64,000 nt of DNA, from contig NZ_PIUM01000005.1 in the NCBI RefSeq assembly GCF_002845745.1, positions 186,001 to 250,000 on the forward strand. Direction: 5' to 3'. The notes under the pieces were generated by a model that did no database searches, was not told the DNA's origin, and saw nothing but the letters and a program-made list of their open reading frames with translations. A program made the position numbers and the translations under genes. How positions within the stretch are numbered: position 1 is the stretch's first letter; each line of letters opens with the position of its first letter. Source of the stretch: Telmatospirillum siberiense. Lineage in GTDB: Bacteria; Pseudomonadota; Alphaproteobacteria; Rhodospirillales; Magnetospirillaceae. Positions 18,192 to 33,700 of the stretch are shown here, piece by piece.

Positions 18192-19919
18192 TCAGAACAG
18201 GGTGCCGGCGGCGAGCGAAAGCTGCTCGACGATCGGACCCAAGGCGAGAACGGGGAAGAAGGTCAGGCCGGCGACCACGACGATCACCGAGATCAGCAAG
18301 GCGACGAAAAGCCATCCGTGGGTCGGGAACGTCCCGGCCGACGGCGGAACCGTCTTCTTGGCGGCCAGGGCGCCGGCGATGGCCAGGGTCGGAATGATGA
18401 CGATGAAGCGTCCCAGCAGCATGGCGAGGGCCAAGGCGGAGTTGTGGTACGGCGTGTTGCCGGAGAACCCGCCGAAGGCCGAGCCGTTGTTGGCGGTGGC
18501 CGAGGCATAGGCGTAGACGGCTTCCGACAAACCGTGCGGACCGGCGGCGGCGATGGCCGGCGTGGCGATCGGCAGGACGACCGCCAGGGAGCCCAGGCAG
18601 AGGACCGACAGCGGGAAGACGATGATCGAGAGGACGGCCAGTTTGACCTCCTTCGATTCCATCTTTTTGCCGAGATATTCCGGTGTGCGTCCGACCATCA
18701 GTCCGGCGATGAAGACGGTAATGATGACGAAGACGATCATGCCGTGCAGCCCGGCGCCGACGCCGCCGAAGATCACTTCGCCCAGCATCAGATTGACCAT
18801 GGGCACCATGCCGCCGATCGGCGTGAAGCTGTCGTGCATGGAGTTGACCGCGCCGGTGGAGGTGCCGGTGGTGGCTGCCGCATAGATGGCGCTGGCGGAA
18901 AGACCGAAGCGGACCTCCTTGCCTTCCATGTTGCCGCCGGGGGCCTGGTCGCTGGCGGTGATGTCGACGCCCTGGCTGGCGATCGCCGGATTGCCGGCCG
19001 CTTCCGCCCAGTAACAGACGCCGATGCCGACCACCAGCATCAGGGCCATGGCGGCATAAAGGGCGCGGGCCTGCCGGCCATCCTTGATCATCCGGCCGAA
19101 TGCGACCACCAGTCCGCCGGAAATGACCAGAAGGCCGATGATCTGGAACAGATTGGCGAGCGCCGTCGGATTTTCATAGGGGTGCGCCGAATTGGCGTTG
19201 AAGAAGCCGCCGCCGTTGGTCCCCAGCAGCTTGATCGCATCCTGCGAGGCGACCGGCCCTTGCGCGATGGTCTGGCTGGCGCCTTCCAGGGTGGTGGCGG
19301 AGACATAAGGGTCGAAATTCTGCGGAACCCCCTGCCAGACCAGAAACAGCGTGAAGACGACGGCCAGCGGCAGCAGGATGTAAAGAATCGAGCGGATCGC
19401 ATCGACATAGAAATTGCCGATGGTCTTGGCCGAACGTCTCGCGAAGCCTCGGACCAGGGCGATGGCCACCGCCATTCCGGTGGCCGCCGAGGTGAAGTTG
19501 TGCACCGTCATGCCCAGCATCTGGGTCAGATAGGACATGGTGCTTTCGCCGCCGTAATTCTGCCAGTTGGTGTTGGTGGCGAAACTGACGGCCGTGTTGA
19601 AGGCGAGGTCGGGAGCGACCGCCGCCTCGCCGGCCGGATTGAGCGGCAGCAGAGCCTGAAGGCGCATCAGCCCATACATCACCAGGATGCCGATCAGGCT
19701 GAAGGCGAGCACGGCGAACGCGTAGGCGGTCCAATGCTGTTCCTGCTCGGGCTTGATGCCGCAAAGCTTGTAAAGGCCCCTCTCGATCGGTCCGAGAATG
19801 ACGGAAGCGAAGGTCCGTTCACCCTGATAGACGCGAGCCATATAGATGCCGAGCGGAATCGCCAGCGCGGTCAGCAGGACAAAGAAAACAACGATTTGCA
19901 GGATGCCTGCGGCGTTCAT
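18192..19919 (-). CDS. kdpA: Potassium-transporting ATPase subunit A
   Basis: A 575-residue membrane protein of the superfamily of K+ transporters, with about ten membrane segments and repeated pore-loop motifs, for example [40 protein letters not shown] and [11 protein letters not shown]. It binds and translocates potassium in the KdpFABC complex. The start ATG at 19919 gives the canonical N terminus. It lies ten bases after kdpF. Confidence 0.97.
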   Translation of the reverse strand: MNAAGILQIVVFFVLLTALAIPLGIYMARVYQGERTFASVILGPIERGLYKLCGIKPEQEQHWTAYAFAVLAFSLIGILVMYGLMRLQALLPLNPAGEAAVAPDLAFNTAVSFATNTNWQNYGGESTMSYLTQMLGMTVHNFTSAATGMAVAIALVRGFARRSAKTIGNFYVDAIRSILYILLPLAVVFTLFLVWQGVPQNFDPYVSATTLEGASQTIAQGPVASQDAIKLLGTNGGGFFNANSAHPYENPTALANLFQIIGLLVISGGLVVAFGRMIKDGRQARALYAAMALMLVVGIGVCYWAEAAGNPAIASQGVDITASDQAPGGNMEGKEVRFGLSASAIYAAATTGTSTGAVNSMHDSFTPIGGMVPMVNLMLGEVIFGGVGAGLHGMIVFVIITVFIAGLMVGRTPEYLGKKMESKEVKLAVLSIIVFPLSVLCLGSLAVVLPIATPAIAAAGPHGLSEAVYAYASATANNGSAFGGFSGNTPYHNSALALAMLLGRFIVIIPTLAIAGALAAKKTVPPSAGTFPTHGWLFVALLISVIVVVAGLTFFPVLALGPIVEQLSLAAGTLF

Positions 19920-19929
19920 GAAATCCTCC

Positions 19930-20019
19930 TCAGAAACGCTCGGGCCGGACCAGCGCGTAGCTCAAATAGACGAACAGTCCGGCCGCCACGATGGCGCCGA
20001 GTATCAATTCGAATGTCAT
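19930..20019 (-). CDS. kdpF: Potassium-transporting ATPase subunit F
   Basis: A 29-residue single-span peptide, [20 protein letters not shown] then YALVRPERF. The YALxRPERF ending is the KdpF signature. KdpF stabilises the KdpABC complex. A GGAG sequence precedes the ATG. It is too short for ordinary gene finding and was identified by reading upstream of kdpA. Confidence 0.92.
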   Translation of the reverse strand: MTFELILGAIVAAGLFVYLSYALVRPERF

Positions 20020-20030
20020 GGGGGTCTCCG

Positions 20031-20114
20031 CTACAGGTGGTCGCAGGCGCGCACGAACAGCGCGCCTGCAACGAAAAAGGCGACGGTAGCCGTCAGGAAA
20101 AGGACATCGAGCAT
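20031..20114 (-). CDS. Small hydrophobic ORF upstream of kdpF
   Basis: A 27-residue ORF beginning MLDVLFLTATVAFFVAGALF and ending RACDHL. It is one predicted membrane helix with a charged C-terminal tail, and GGAG lies just upstream of its ATG. It sits 11 bases before kdpF, in the same direction. Similar tiny ORFs ending in a Cys-Asp/Glu tail precede kdpF in other bacteria as far as I recall, which suggests an extra small subunit or leader peptide. Function is not established. Confidence 0.6.
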   Translation of the reverse strand: MLDVLFLTATVAFFVAGALFVRACDHL

Positions 20115-20225
20115 GCGAGATCTCCGAGAAAGACGCGGAGGATTCAATAGTCCGGAACCTCGTTAAGCTTCCATGCGGAAAACGGGTGCCGGTATAAAGA
20201 TTTCATTAAAATGGCGCATATCCTG

Positions 20226-20507
20226 CTAAAGGCCGTCCTGCCTTAAAGATAATGGTAAGTACTTTTTGGAAATGTTTCGGCGGACGGACCATATCAGGTG
20301 CAGAAGTTCTCGGGCGCTGACTTTGTCTTTTTCCATAAGGGCACCAACGATGCCATCCCTCAAAAGTTCTCGAAGCGGCGGTTCGCTGCCCGCACCGGCC
20401 CAGAGGTTGCTCTTTTTCTTCGGTTCGCCTCCGGCGGGTTCAGGCGCCGCCCGGGCTTTTAAAATGACGCGGTCATTTCGTCCCGGACCCTTGATGCGGA
20501 CGATCAT
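20226..20507 (-). CDS. Hypothetical protein coupled to the RlpA-like gene
   Basis: A 93-residue protein with a basic N terminus (MIVRIKGPGRNDRVILKARA), a Pro/Gly/Lys-rich middle and a helical C-terminal half with LRELLRDGIVGALMEKDKVS. Its ATG overlaps the stop of the RlpA-like gene by four bases, a typical translationally coupled junction and the main reason to accept it. No family recognised. The C-terminal half looks like a small soluble helical domain, perhaps DNA- or protein-binding. It is the last gene before the divergent-facing kdp upstream region. Confidence 0.55.
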   Translation of the reverse strand: MIVRIKGPGRNDRVILKARAAPEPAGGEPKKKSNLWAGAGSEPPLRELLRDGIVGALMEKDKVSARELLHLIWSVRRNISKKYLPLSLRQDGL

Positions 20508-20980
20508 GGCAGGATCTCCATGCGAACGTGGGCCAATCCATCGTCGAGCATGGCCAGATCGCGCGCCGCCCGTTCCGAGAGGTCGATGGCGCGGCCGGGG
20601 ACGTAAGGCCCCCGATCATTGACGCGAACCAGCGAGGTCTTTCCGTTTTTCAGGTTGGTGACGCGCAGCAGGGTGCCGAAGGGCAGGTCGCGATGGGCGG
20701 CGGTGCGCCGGTCGGGAGAATGGATTTCACCGCAGGCGGTGGGGCGGCCGACATGCCGGCCGCCGTACCATGAGGCGGTGCCGATCACCGAGCGTGCGGT
20801 TGGATAGACCGCCGCGCGTTGTATCGCTTGCCGTTCCAGAGGGGCGGGGCTTCGTTTCGCCTCAGGTTGGGCGGCCGACGACGGACTGGCCATGAAGGGA
20901 ATCGACAAAGCGAGGCATAGCGCGGTCCCCACGCCGAAACGGCGGCGAGACGGCGGGGCGCTTGAAAGGCTGTGAACCAT
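20504..20980 (-). CDS. RlpA-like septal ring / double-psi beta-barrel protein
   Basis: A 158-residue exported protein with a signal peptide (about 1-37, ending SPSSAAQ). A single RlpA-like double-psi beta-barrel domain follows with GTASWYGGRHVGRPTACGE, LPFGTLLRVTNLKNGK and VRVNDRGPYVPGRAIDLS. These are the core motifs of RlpA proteins, which act on denuded peptidoglycan glycans in some species. There is no C-terminal SPOR domain, so it is the short form. It acts in the periplasm or on the outer membrane. Confidence 0.88.
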   Translation of the reverse strand: MVHSLSSAPPSRRRFGVGTALCLALSIPFMASPSSAAQPEAKRSPAPLERQAIQRAAVYPTARSVIGTASWYGGRHVGRPTACGEIHSPDRRTAAHRDLPFGTLLRVTNLKNGKTSLVRVNDRGPYVPGRAIDLSERAARDLAMLDDGLAHVRMEILP

Positions 20981-21187
20981 ATGGGCATTCCGGCTTCGGG
21001 TTGGACCTCTAGCCTGATTGCCTAGCAGGCCGGGGCGTTAACGATCCATGCGGATTGCCGTTAACGGGCGTAAGGGAAGTTTTTATTTTTGCCCGGCAAA
21101 GTACCGGCTTGCCCGGCTTTTCGTTTAAGCTGCGCTTCCGGTTCGGGTGGTGGTCGGGATGGTATTTTTCGTTCCCGCCGCTCTTGA

Positions 21188-22627
<1,440 letters not shown>

Positions 22628-22850
22628 CCTCTTCCCGCCGGCTCGTCATCGGAAACCGTTCATATTCCTGAAAAGAGATCTTTGTAATCCACGGCCGAAG
22701 CGGTATCACGGTGCGGTTATGAGGATGTTCCGATCGGCGGTGGATGCCCGTGCGGTTGAGCGGAACGTTCCAAAGGGCAGGTCGCGAAACGAAAAGGCGG
22801 AACCTGTCGTTCAAGCCCTGCGGGCCGGGCCGAACGGCATATTGGATATT

Positions 22851-26852
<4,002 letters not shown>

Positions 26853-26911
26853 GGACGGGAACCCTCCTACGCTTTGCTTCCGGCGGGCTCAGACCCGCTC
26901 GGGTCGCGCGG

Positions 26912-26948
26912 GTCCGGGGCAAAACGATGCCGTCGTTTTGCCCCGGAC
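26912..26948. terminator. Strong bidirectional hairpin between convergent genes
   Basis: A perfect 16-base-pair inverted repeat (26912-26927 with 26933-26948) with a five-base loop, rich in GC at the base and A/T near the loop. It lies between the stop of the Pls/PosA gene and the convergent NmrA-like gene. The arm order places a TTTT run inside the stem on both strands. Confidence 0.6.
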
Positions 26949-26970
26949 TTTGGCACCGTAAACAGCGTTC

Positions 26971-27936
26971 TCAGGCCGCGGCCGTACTCGTCGCCGGGGA
27001 CGGGGGGCATTCCCGCTTTTCAAGCCATGTCGGCACGTCGGTCACGGGGATGCCCTGCGCGAAGTTGAAAGTCCGCTCCTTGTCCCAGGCGACGCCGGTG
27101 TCTCGCGCAAAGGCCAAGTGATATTTCCTCATCCCGTCATCGGGATGCCGGGCCACTTCCGAGCGAAGTTCGGCCATGCTCCACAAAACACGCTCTACCG
27201 GTCGTCCAAGGAAACGCTCGACGGTATCGGCGAGTTGTTCGTAGGAAAGCGTATCGCCTGAAACGAAGACCACCGCATCATCGATGCGCGGCTCCTGGGC
27301 CAGAATGGCGGACGTCAAACGCCCGATGTCTTCCGGGATCGTGACGGTCAGCCTGTTTTTCCAATTGCCAAGCGCGTGAACCCGTCCCTCCACCAAATCG
27401 ACCAGACCAAATGAAGGTTCGAACAGGAAGCTGGTGAACATTCCGGTCGAGACGATGATCCAGTGCGTCCGGGTCTGGGCACGCAACATGTCCCGCACAT
27501 CGGACTGTTCATCGAACACCTCCTGGCCGCTGCCACGTCCGACAATGTCGTAGTCGACGCCGAACTGCCATGGAACATAACGTTCTACGCGGGCCTCAAG
27601 GACAGCTTCTGTGATCTTGCGCTGTGTCCCCGGTCCCCCGACAAAACCGGTGCAGCAGATGACGGTGCCGAAATCTGCGAAAATCGCGGCAAGTCCCTCC
27701 TTGGTTTCCGTGACCAGATCGGCTCGGACAATCTCGACGCCTATTTTCCACAGCTTCTCCGCCAAATCCTTTTGCGATCCGGTGGCTTCCCCTGCCGGAA
27801 GAGGCCGCAGGAGGACAGTCAACGATTGATCGCCAGTTGAACCGCGTCGCTCATTCAGCGCGCGCAACATGGCCATGCCGAGCTCGCCGGCACCGATGAC
27901 GAGGGTCGCGTTGGGCTTGGATTTGGTGTTTGACAT
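26971..27936 (-). CDS. NmrA-like NAD(P)-binding family protein
   Basis: A 321-residue Rossmann-fold protein. The nucleotide-binding glycine motif is VIGAGELGMAMLRAL (about 13-27). Later segments such as ICCTGFVGGPGTQRK, YVPWQFGVDYD and LVDLVEGRVHALG fit NmrA / isoflavone-reductase-like proteins. These either reduce small molecules or act as redox sensors. The ATG at 27936 follows a strong CAGGAG and is preferred over one two codons earlier. It is divergent from an HxlR regulator and shares a perfect operator-like dyad with it, a standard redox or electrophile-response arrangement. Confidence 0.82.
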   Translation of the reverse strand: MSNTKSKPNATLVIGAGELGMAMLRALNERRGSTGDQSLTVLLRPLPAGEATGSQKDLAEKLWKIGVEIVRADLVTETKEGLAAIFADFGTVICCTGFVGGPGTQRKITEAVLEARVERYVPWQFGVDYDIVGRGSGQEVFDEQSDVRDMLRAQTRTHWIIVSTGMFTSFLFEPSFGLVDLVEGRVHALGNWKNRLTVTIPEDIGRLTSAILAQEPRIDDAVVFVSGDTLSYEQLADTVERFLGRPVERVLWSMAELRSEVARHPDDGMRKYHLAFARDTGVAWDKERTFNFAQGIPVTDVPTWLEKRECPPSPATSTAAA

Positions 27937-27962
27937 CAGCATCTCCTGAGGGGCTGATGTCA
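27931..27962. promoter_or_regulatory. Operator-like dyad between NmrA-like and HxlR genes
   Basis: TGACATCAGC (27931-27940) is repeated perfectly inverted as GCTGATGTCA (27953-27962), with a 12-base spacer. It covers the start codon and ribosome binding site of the NmrA-like gene and lies about 40 bases before the HxlR start. Spacing and symmetry suit a dimeric winged-helix regulator, most likely the adjacent HxlR protein repressing the NmrA-like gene. Confidence 0.6.
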
Positions 27963-28002
27963 AAGTAGGCGGCCTTTGGCGAAAACATAAGAAGGCACAC
28001 GC

Positions 28003-28422
28003 GTGATACTGAACGACAAACCCGACTTTGAAGAGGTGATCGCGCGCTCGCAGGCTGCGTGCGATGCGCTCAGCGATGAGGATGATGGTCTGAAACGCGA
28101 GGTTCTTACCCATGCCGGCAATCGCTGGTCGCTTGGAATCGTTCATGCGCTGGGTGTTTCCGGAACCCTTCGTCACGCGGAACTTGGCCGCCGGTTGGAG
28201 GGAGTCACCCAGCGGATGTTGACCAGATCGCTCCGTCAATTGGAACGTGACGGTTTGATCGTTCGGCACGATTATCGAGAAGTGCCGCCACGGGTCGATT
28301 ACGCCCTGACGGAACTCGGGCGCGGTTTGTTGCTGGGCATGATGCCTCTGTGGAGCTGGGTAATCGACAATGCCGCCTCCTTCAGGGCCGCGCGTAATCG
28401 TTTCGATGGGAATGGTCGTTGA
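28003..28422 (+). CDS. HxlR family transcriptional regulator
   Basis: A 139-residue winged-helix regulator starting at GTG 28003. Motifs LTHAGNRWSLGIVHAL, LRHAELGRRLEGVTQRMLTRSLRQLERDGLI and YALTELGRGLL are the HxlR fold in order. The usual N-terminal Cys of HxlR redox sensors may be Cys20 (SQAACDAL). It is divergent from the NmrA-like oxidoreductase, which is probably its target. The GTG start is supported by AGAAGG upstream. Confidence 0.9.
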   Translation: MILNDKPDFEEVIARSQAACDALSDEDDGLKREVLTHAGNRWSLGIVHALGVSGTLRHAELGRRLEGVTQRMLTRSLRQLERDGLIVRHDYREVPPRVDYALTELGRGLLLGMMPLWSWVIDNAASFRAARNRFDGNGR

Positions 28423-28475
28423 CGATGCGGATTCCGGGAAAGAGTCGCCTTGACTCCCCTCCCGACTCAAGAATA

Positions 28476-28490
28476 GAACATTTCATGAAC
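28476..28490. promoter_or_regulatory. LexA (SOS) box before imuA
   Basis: GAACATTTCATGAAC is an exact GAAC-N7-GAAC direct repeat, the reverse complement of the alphaproteobacterial LexA consensus GTTC-N7-GTTC. It ends two bases before the imuA ATG, where LexA would block transcription of the imuA-imuB-dnaE2 cassette until DNA damage. Confidence 0.85.
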
Positions 28491-28492
28491 AA

Positions 28493-29263
28493 ATGAGGTG
28501 GCCCTTGTCGTCGATCCCAGTCAGATCGCCGGAAACGCTGGCGCAGTTGAGGCGCCGGATCGCCGCCCTGGAAGCGCCCGAGGGGCAGGAAAACCATGCC
28601 GTCCTGCCGTTCGGCGTGGCGGAGATCGATGGCGTTTTGCCATGGGGCGGCTTGCCGCTGGGGGCGTTGCATGAAATCGCCGCCACCGGGGGGCTGGATG
28701 ACGGGGCGGCGTTGGGATTCACCGCCCTTTTGCTGGGTCGCCTGGCCTGCCGGCAGGACAAGCCGGTGCTTTGGGTGGGCGATCGGGACGATCTTTATGC
28801 CCCAGGCCTGGCCTCTCTTGGTTTGCCGTCCTCCCGTCTGCTGATGGCGCGGCCGGGGCGCGGTCTCCATCCGCATTGGGCGATGGAGGAGGGGGCCCGC
28901 TGCCGCGCTCTGGCCGGAGTGGTGGGCGAGGTGTGGGATCTCGATGGCACGGCGGCCCGCCGTCTGCAGATCGCCGCCCGGGCATCGGGGGTTCCCGTTC
29001 TTGCGCTCAACCGTGGCGCCGGCAACGCCGTGGCATTGACCCGGTGGCGAATCGCCGGGGCTCCATCCGCCTTCCCGGACGACGAGGGCGGCGGCTGTCG
29101 CTGGTCGGTGACGCTGTCCTATTGCCGGGGGCGCGGGGTGACGGACGACGGAATCGTATCTTCGTGGTTGGTGGAGTGGAGTGATGAAACGCATCGTCTC
29201 CGTCTGGCTGCCGTTCCTGGCGACCGAACGGCTCCGCCGAAAGGCCGTCGCGCGGCCGGATGA
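28493..29263 (+). CDS. imuA: Translesion synthesis accessory protein ImuA
   Basis: A 256-residue RecA/SulA-like protein: LPFGVAEIDGVLPWGGLPLGALHEI (substrate-entry segment) and VLWVGDRDDLYAPGLASLG fit ImuA of the SOS mutasome. ImuA interacts with RecA and helps deploy ImuB and DnaE2 at lesions. It is directly preceded by a LexA box. ATG 28493 lies almost against the box; a TTG at 28505 with GAGGTGG before it is an alternative start. It overlaps imuB by 80 bases in a different frame. Confidence 0.88.
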   Translation: MRWPLSSIPVRSPETLAQLRRRIAALEAPEGQENHAVLPFGVAEIDGVLPWGGLPLGALHEIAATGGLDDGAALGFTALLLGRLACRQDKPVLWVGDRDDLYAPGLASLGLPSSRLLMARPGRGLHPHWAMEEGARCRALAGVVGEVWDLDGTAARRLQIAARASGVPVLALNRGAGNAVALTRWRIAGAPSAFPDDEGGGCRWSVTLSYCRGRGVTDDGIVSSWLVEWSDETHRLRLAAVPGDRTAPPKGRRAAG

Positions 29264-30716
29264 CGGTTTGCCGCTGGTCACGGCGGCGGATGGTCCCGTC
29301 CGCCGGCTGACCGCGGTCGATCCGGCCGCCCATGCGCTTGGTCTGCGGCCGGGTTGCCTGGTGGCCGACGCCCGGGCGATGGTGCCGGCGTTGCGCGTGG
29401 CTCCGGACGATCCGGGGGCGGAGCGGGCATTGCTCGACCATCTGGCCGACTGGTGCCGGTGCTATACGCCGCGGAGCGCGGTCGATGGGTGGAAAGGCGG
29501 AGCGGGCGGCGAGGGGGGCGGCTTGTGGCTCGATATCAGCGGCTGCGCCCATCTCCGGGGAGGGGAGGCGGCCCTGCTCGCCGACCTGCGGGTCCGGCTC
29601 CGCCGGCATGGCTTCGACAACCGCGCCGGCATCGCCGATACGGCGGGGGCGGCCTGGGCCTGGGCCCGTTTCGGCGAGCCCGGCGATCCCTGTCTGCCGT
29701 CCGGCGGGCATCGTCAAATTCTCGCCGGATTGCCGGTCGCCGCCTTGCGTTTGCCGCCGGTCGTCGTTACCGGCCTGGCGCGGCTCGGCTTGAAGACGGT
29801 CCGCGCTCTCGATGCCGTGCCCCGGGCCGGAATGATGGCCCGTTTCGGCCCATGCGTCGGCCAACGCCTCGATCAGGCCTGGGGCGTCGAGGACGAACTC
29901 ATCGACCCCCGTCTGCCTGGCGCCGCCCATTGCATTCACCGGGCCTTCGCCGAGCCGATCGGCCGGCCGGCCGATGTGGCGGCGGGTCTCCTGCAAATGC
30001 TGGATCGTCTCTGCGCCGATCTCGAACAGGCGCGCCTTGGCTTGCGTCGTCTCGAGGTGACGGCGTTCCGTCTCGATGCCTCCCGGCAGTGTCTTGCCGT
30101 CGGGACCAGCCGTCCCAGCCGGGAGCCCCGTCATCTGTTCCGATTGCTGGAAGAGCCTCTGGCCGGGCTGGATGCCGGATTCGGGATCGAAATGCTCCGG
30201 CTCGCGGCGCCGGTGGTGGAGGCGCTGGACATCCGACAGTCCTCCATGGCCGCCGTGTCGGCGCCGGCGGATGGGGAAAGCCTGGAACATCTGCTGGACC
30301 GGTTGGGCAATCGTCTGGGATTCGACCGTCTTTACGGTTTCGCCGCCCGTCAAAGCCATTGGCCGGAACGGGCGGTGCGCCGCGTTCCGGCCGCGAGCCC
30401 GGCGTCGGCGGATGCCCGCTGGCCGGCCGCTCCTCGGCCCCTGCGGCTGCTGGCGCCGCCGGAAACGGTGGATGTGGTGGCGCCCCTGCCGGATGCGCCG
30501 CCGGTGCTGTTTCGCTGGCGCCGGGAAATCCATCGCATTGCCAGCGCCGAGGGACCGGAACGTCTATCCGGCGAATGGTGGCGGACTTCGCGGCCGGATC
30601 GCGATTATTACCGCGTCGAGGACGAGGCCGGGCGGCGTTTCTGGCTTTATCGGGATGGTTCCTACAGGGCGGACGGGCCGGCGCCGCGCTGGTATCTGCA
30701 CGGGATCTTTCCATGA
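29184..30716 (+). CDS. imuB: Y-family DNA polymerase-like protein ImuB
   Basis: A 510-residue Y-family polymerase homologue. It starts MKRIVSVWLPFLATERL, where active polymerases have a DxD metal site; the acidic residues are missing, as in known ImuB proteins, which serve as a beta-clamp-binding hub. HhH/little-finger region is visible (LARLGLKTVRALDAVPRAGMM; LRRLEVTAFRLD). Co-transcribed between imuA and dnaE2, its stop overlaps the dnaE2 start by four bases (ATGA). A GTG at 29181 is an alternative start. Confidence 0.92.
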   Translation: MKRIVSVWLPFLATERLRRKAVARPDDGLPLVTAADGPVRRLTAVDPAAHALGLRPGCLVADARAMVPALRVAPDDPGAERALLDHLADWCRCYTPRSAVDGWKGGAGGEGGGLWLDISGCAHLRGGEAALLADLRVRLRRHGFDNRAGIADTAGAAWAWARFGEPGDPCLPSGGHRQILAGLPVAALRLPPVVVTGLARLGLKTVRALDAVPRAGMMARFGPCVGQRLDQAWGVEDELIDPRLPGAAHCIHRAFAEPIGRPADVAAGLLQMLDRLCADLEQARLGLRRLEVTAFRLDASRQCLAVGTSRPSREPRHLFRLLEEPLAGLDAGFGIEMLRLAAPVVEALDIRQSSMAAVSAPADGESLEHLLDRLGNRLGFDRLYGFAARQSHWPERAVRRVPAASPASADARWPAAPRPLRLLAPPETVDVVAPLPDAPPVLFRWRREIHRIASAEGPERLSGEWWRTSRPDRDYYRVEDEAGRRFWLYRDGSYRADGPAPRWYLHGIFP

Positions 30717-33700
30717 GCCGCTACGCCGAATTGCAGGTGACCAGCAACTTCACCTTCCTGGAGGGGGCGTCGCATCCCGACGAACTGGTGACGGCGGCGG
30801 CGGCCTTGGGGATGGGGGCGCTCGGCCTGACCGACCGCAACAGTCTGGCCGGTATCGTGCGGGCCCATGACGCGGCGAAAAAGGCCGGCTTGCGCTTGGT
30901 GGTCGGGACGCGTCTCGAATTTACCGATGGCGCCTCCGTCTTGTGTTTTCCCACCGATCGCGCCGCCTATGGCCGCCTGACGCGGTTGTTGACGATGGGC
31001 AAGCGCCGGGCCGGCAAGGGGCAATGCCGGATCAGCCGCGACGATCTGCTGACGGGGGGGGAGGGGCAGATTCTGGTGGTGCTGCCGCCTTCCCGGCTCG
31101 ACCGGACATTCGCCGACCAACTCCGCGATTGGAATGCCGCCCTGCCGGGCCGGTGCTATCTGGCGGCGCAACGCCGCTTCCGGGCCGATGACGAGCGATG
31201 GATGGCGGGACTGTCCCGTCTGGCCGATGCAACCGCCCTGCCTCTGGTGGCGACCAACGATGTGCTCTATCACGCGCCATCCCGGCGGCCGCTGCAGGAT
31301 GTGCTGAGATGCATCAGGGACGGTTGCGCCATCGCCGAGGCGGGGTGGCGGCTGTCGCCTCATGCCGAGCGCCATCTGAAGTCGCCGGCGGAAATGTCCC
31401 GCCTGTTTTCGTCCCATCCCGACGCGGTCGGCAGGACGCTGGAAATCGTCGAACGCTGTTCCTTCAGCCTCGACGAATTGCGCTACGAATATCCGAGCGA
31501 AGTCGCCGACGGAGTGTCGGCCCAGGAAAGACTGGCGTCTCTCGCCGAGGCGGGACTCCAATGGCGCTATCCCGACGGGGCTCCCGACAAGGTGCGGCAA
31601 GCCGTCGTCCACGAATTGGCGCTGATCGCCGATCTGGGCTATGCCCCCTATTTCCTGACGGTTCATGACCTTGTCCGTTTCGCCGAAAGCCGGAACATTT
31701 TGTGCCAGGGCCGGGGATCGGCGGCCAATTCGGCGGTCTGCTATTGTCTCGGCATCACCTCGGTCGATCCGGCCTGTTTCGATCTGCTGTTCGAACGCTT
31801 CATCAGCGTCGCCAGGAACGAGCCGCCCGATATCGATGTCGATTTCGAACATGAGCGGCGCGAAGAGGTCATTCAGTACATCTATGCCAAATACGGACGG
31901 GAGCGGGCCGGTTTGACCGCCACGGTGTGCCATTACCGGACCCGTTCGGCGTTGCGTGACGTCGGCAAGGTCCTGGGATTGTCCGAGGATGTGGTGGGGG
32001 CCTTGATCCGGGCCAGGGCGTTCAGTCCCGAACGGGTCCGCGAACAGGGGCTCGATCCGGCCGAGCCGACCCTGGCCCGCACATTGCGGATGGCCTCCGA
32101 ACTGACCGGCTTTCCCCGCCATCTGTCGCAGCATGTCGGCGGTTTCGTCATGACCCGGGGACGGCTGGACGAATTGGTGCCCATTGAAAATGCCGCGATG
32201 GAAGACCGGACCGTCATCGAATGGGACAAGGACGACCTCGATCGGCTGGGGCTCCTCAAGGTCGATGTGCTGGCCCTCGGCATGCTGAGCTGCATCCATC
32301 GGGCCTTCGATCTGCTGCGCCGGCATTGCGGGCTCGATTATGCGCTGGCTTCCGTGCCGGGTGACGATCCCGCGGTTTACGCCATGCTGAGCCGGGCCGA
32401 CGCCATCGGCGTGTTCCAGGTGGAAAGCCGGGCCCAGATGAACATGCTGCCCCGCCTCAAACCGGCCTGCTTCTACGACCTGGTGATCGAGGTGGCGATC
32501 GTCCGGCCGGGGCCGATCCAGGGCGACATGGTGCATCCTTATCTGCGCCGTCGTGCGGGAAAGGAGAGGATCGACTATCCCTCGCCTGAATTGGAGCGGG
32601 TCCTGGGCAAGACCCTGGGGGTGCCGTTGTTCCAGGAGCAGGCGATGAAGCTGGCCATCGTCGCCGGCGGCTTCACTCCGTCGGAAGCCGACCAGTTGCG
32701 CCGCGCCATGGCGAGTTTCCGTCACTCCGGTGCGGTGGATAAGTTTCGCGAAAAACTGGTCGAGGGCATGGTCGCCCGCCGTTACGACCGCGCCTTCGCC
32801 GAACGGGTCTTCCGGCAGATCGAGGGGTTCGGCGAATATGGCTTTCCGGAAAGCCATGCCGCCAGCTTCGCGCATCTGACCTATGTCTCGGCCTGGCTCA
32901 AATGCCATCATCCGGCGGTGTTCGCCTGTGCCTTGCTGAACAGTCAGCCCATGGGATTCTATGCTCCGGCGCAACTCGTCCGCGACGCCCGCGAGCACGG
33001 TGTTCCCGTCCGTCCGGTCGACGTCAATGCGAGCGTCTGGGATTGCACATTGGAAACCGAGGGTGGCCGCCCTCCGGCGCTGCGCCTGGGTTTCCGCCAG
33101 ATCTCCGGGTTGTCTCCGTCCGAGGCTCTGGCCCTGGTCGCGGCGCGGGGCGAGGGTTACGATTCTCCCCATGCCCTGTGGCGCCGGGCCGGCCTCACCC
33201 GCAAGGCCCTGGAGGCCTTGGCCGCCGCCGACGCCTTCGCCGGCCTGGGATTGGGCCGGCGTGAGGCCCTGTGGGCGATCGGCGCCCTGACCGCGCCGCC
33301 GCCGCCCTTGTTCGCCGTCGCCGGGGTCGAGGCGCCGGTTGCCGGCCCGCCGGTTGTTTTGCCGGCCATGAGCCTCGGTGAGGCGGTGGTTGAGGATTAC
33401 GCCCGTCTGCGCCTGTCGTTGAAGGCTCATCCGGTGGCCCTGCTGCGGCAGTCCCTTGGCCGGGAGAACATCCTTCCCGCCGCGTATCTGCGCCGACGTC
33501 AGTCGGGGCGGGTATCGGTGGCCGGGCTGGTCCTGGTCCGTCAGCGTCCCGGCAGCGCCAAGGGCGTCACCTTTCTCACTCTCGAAGACGAAACGGGCGT
33601 GATCAACGTCGTCGTCTGGCCGGACATCTTCGAACGGTTCCGCCGTCCGCTGCTGGCTGCCCAACTCCTGCGCGTCGATGGTCGGATCGAGCGACAGGAT

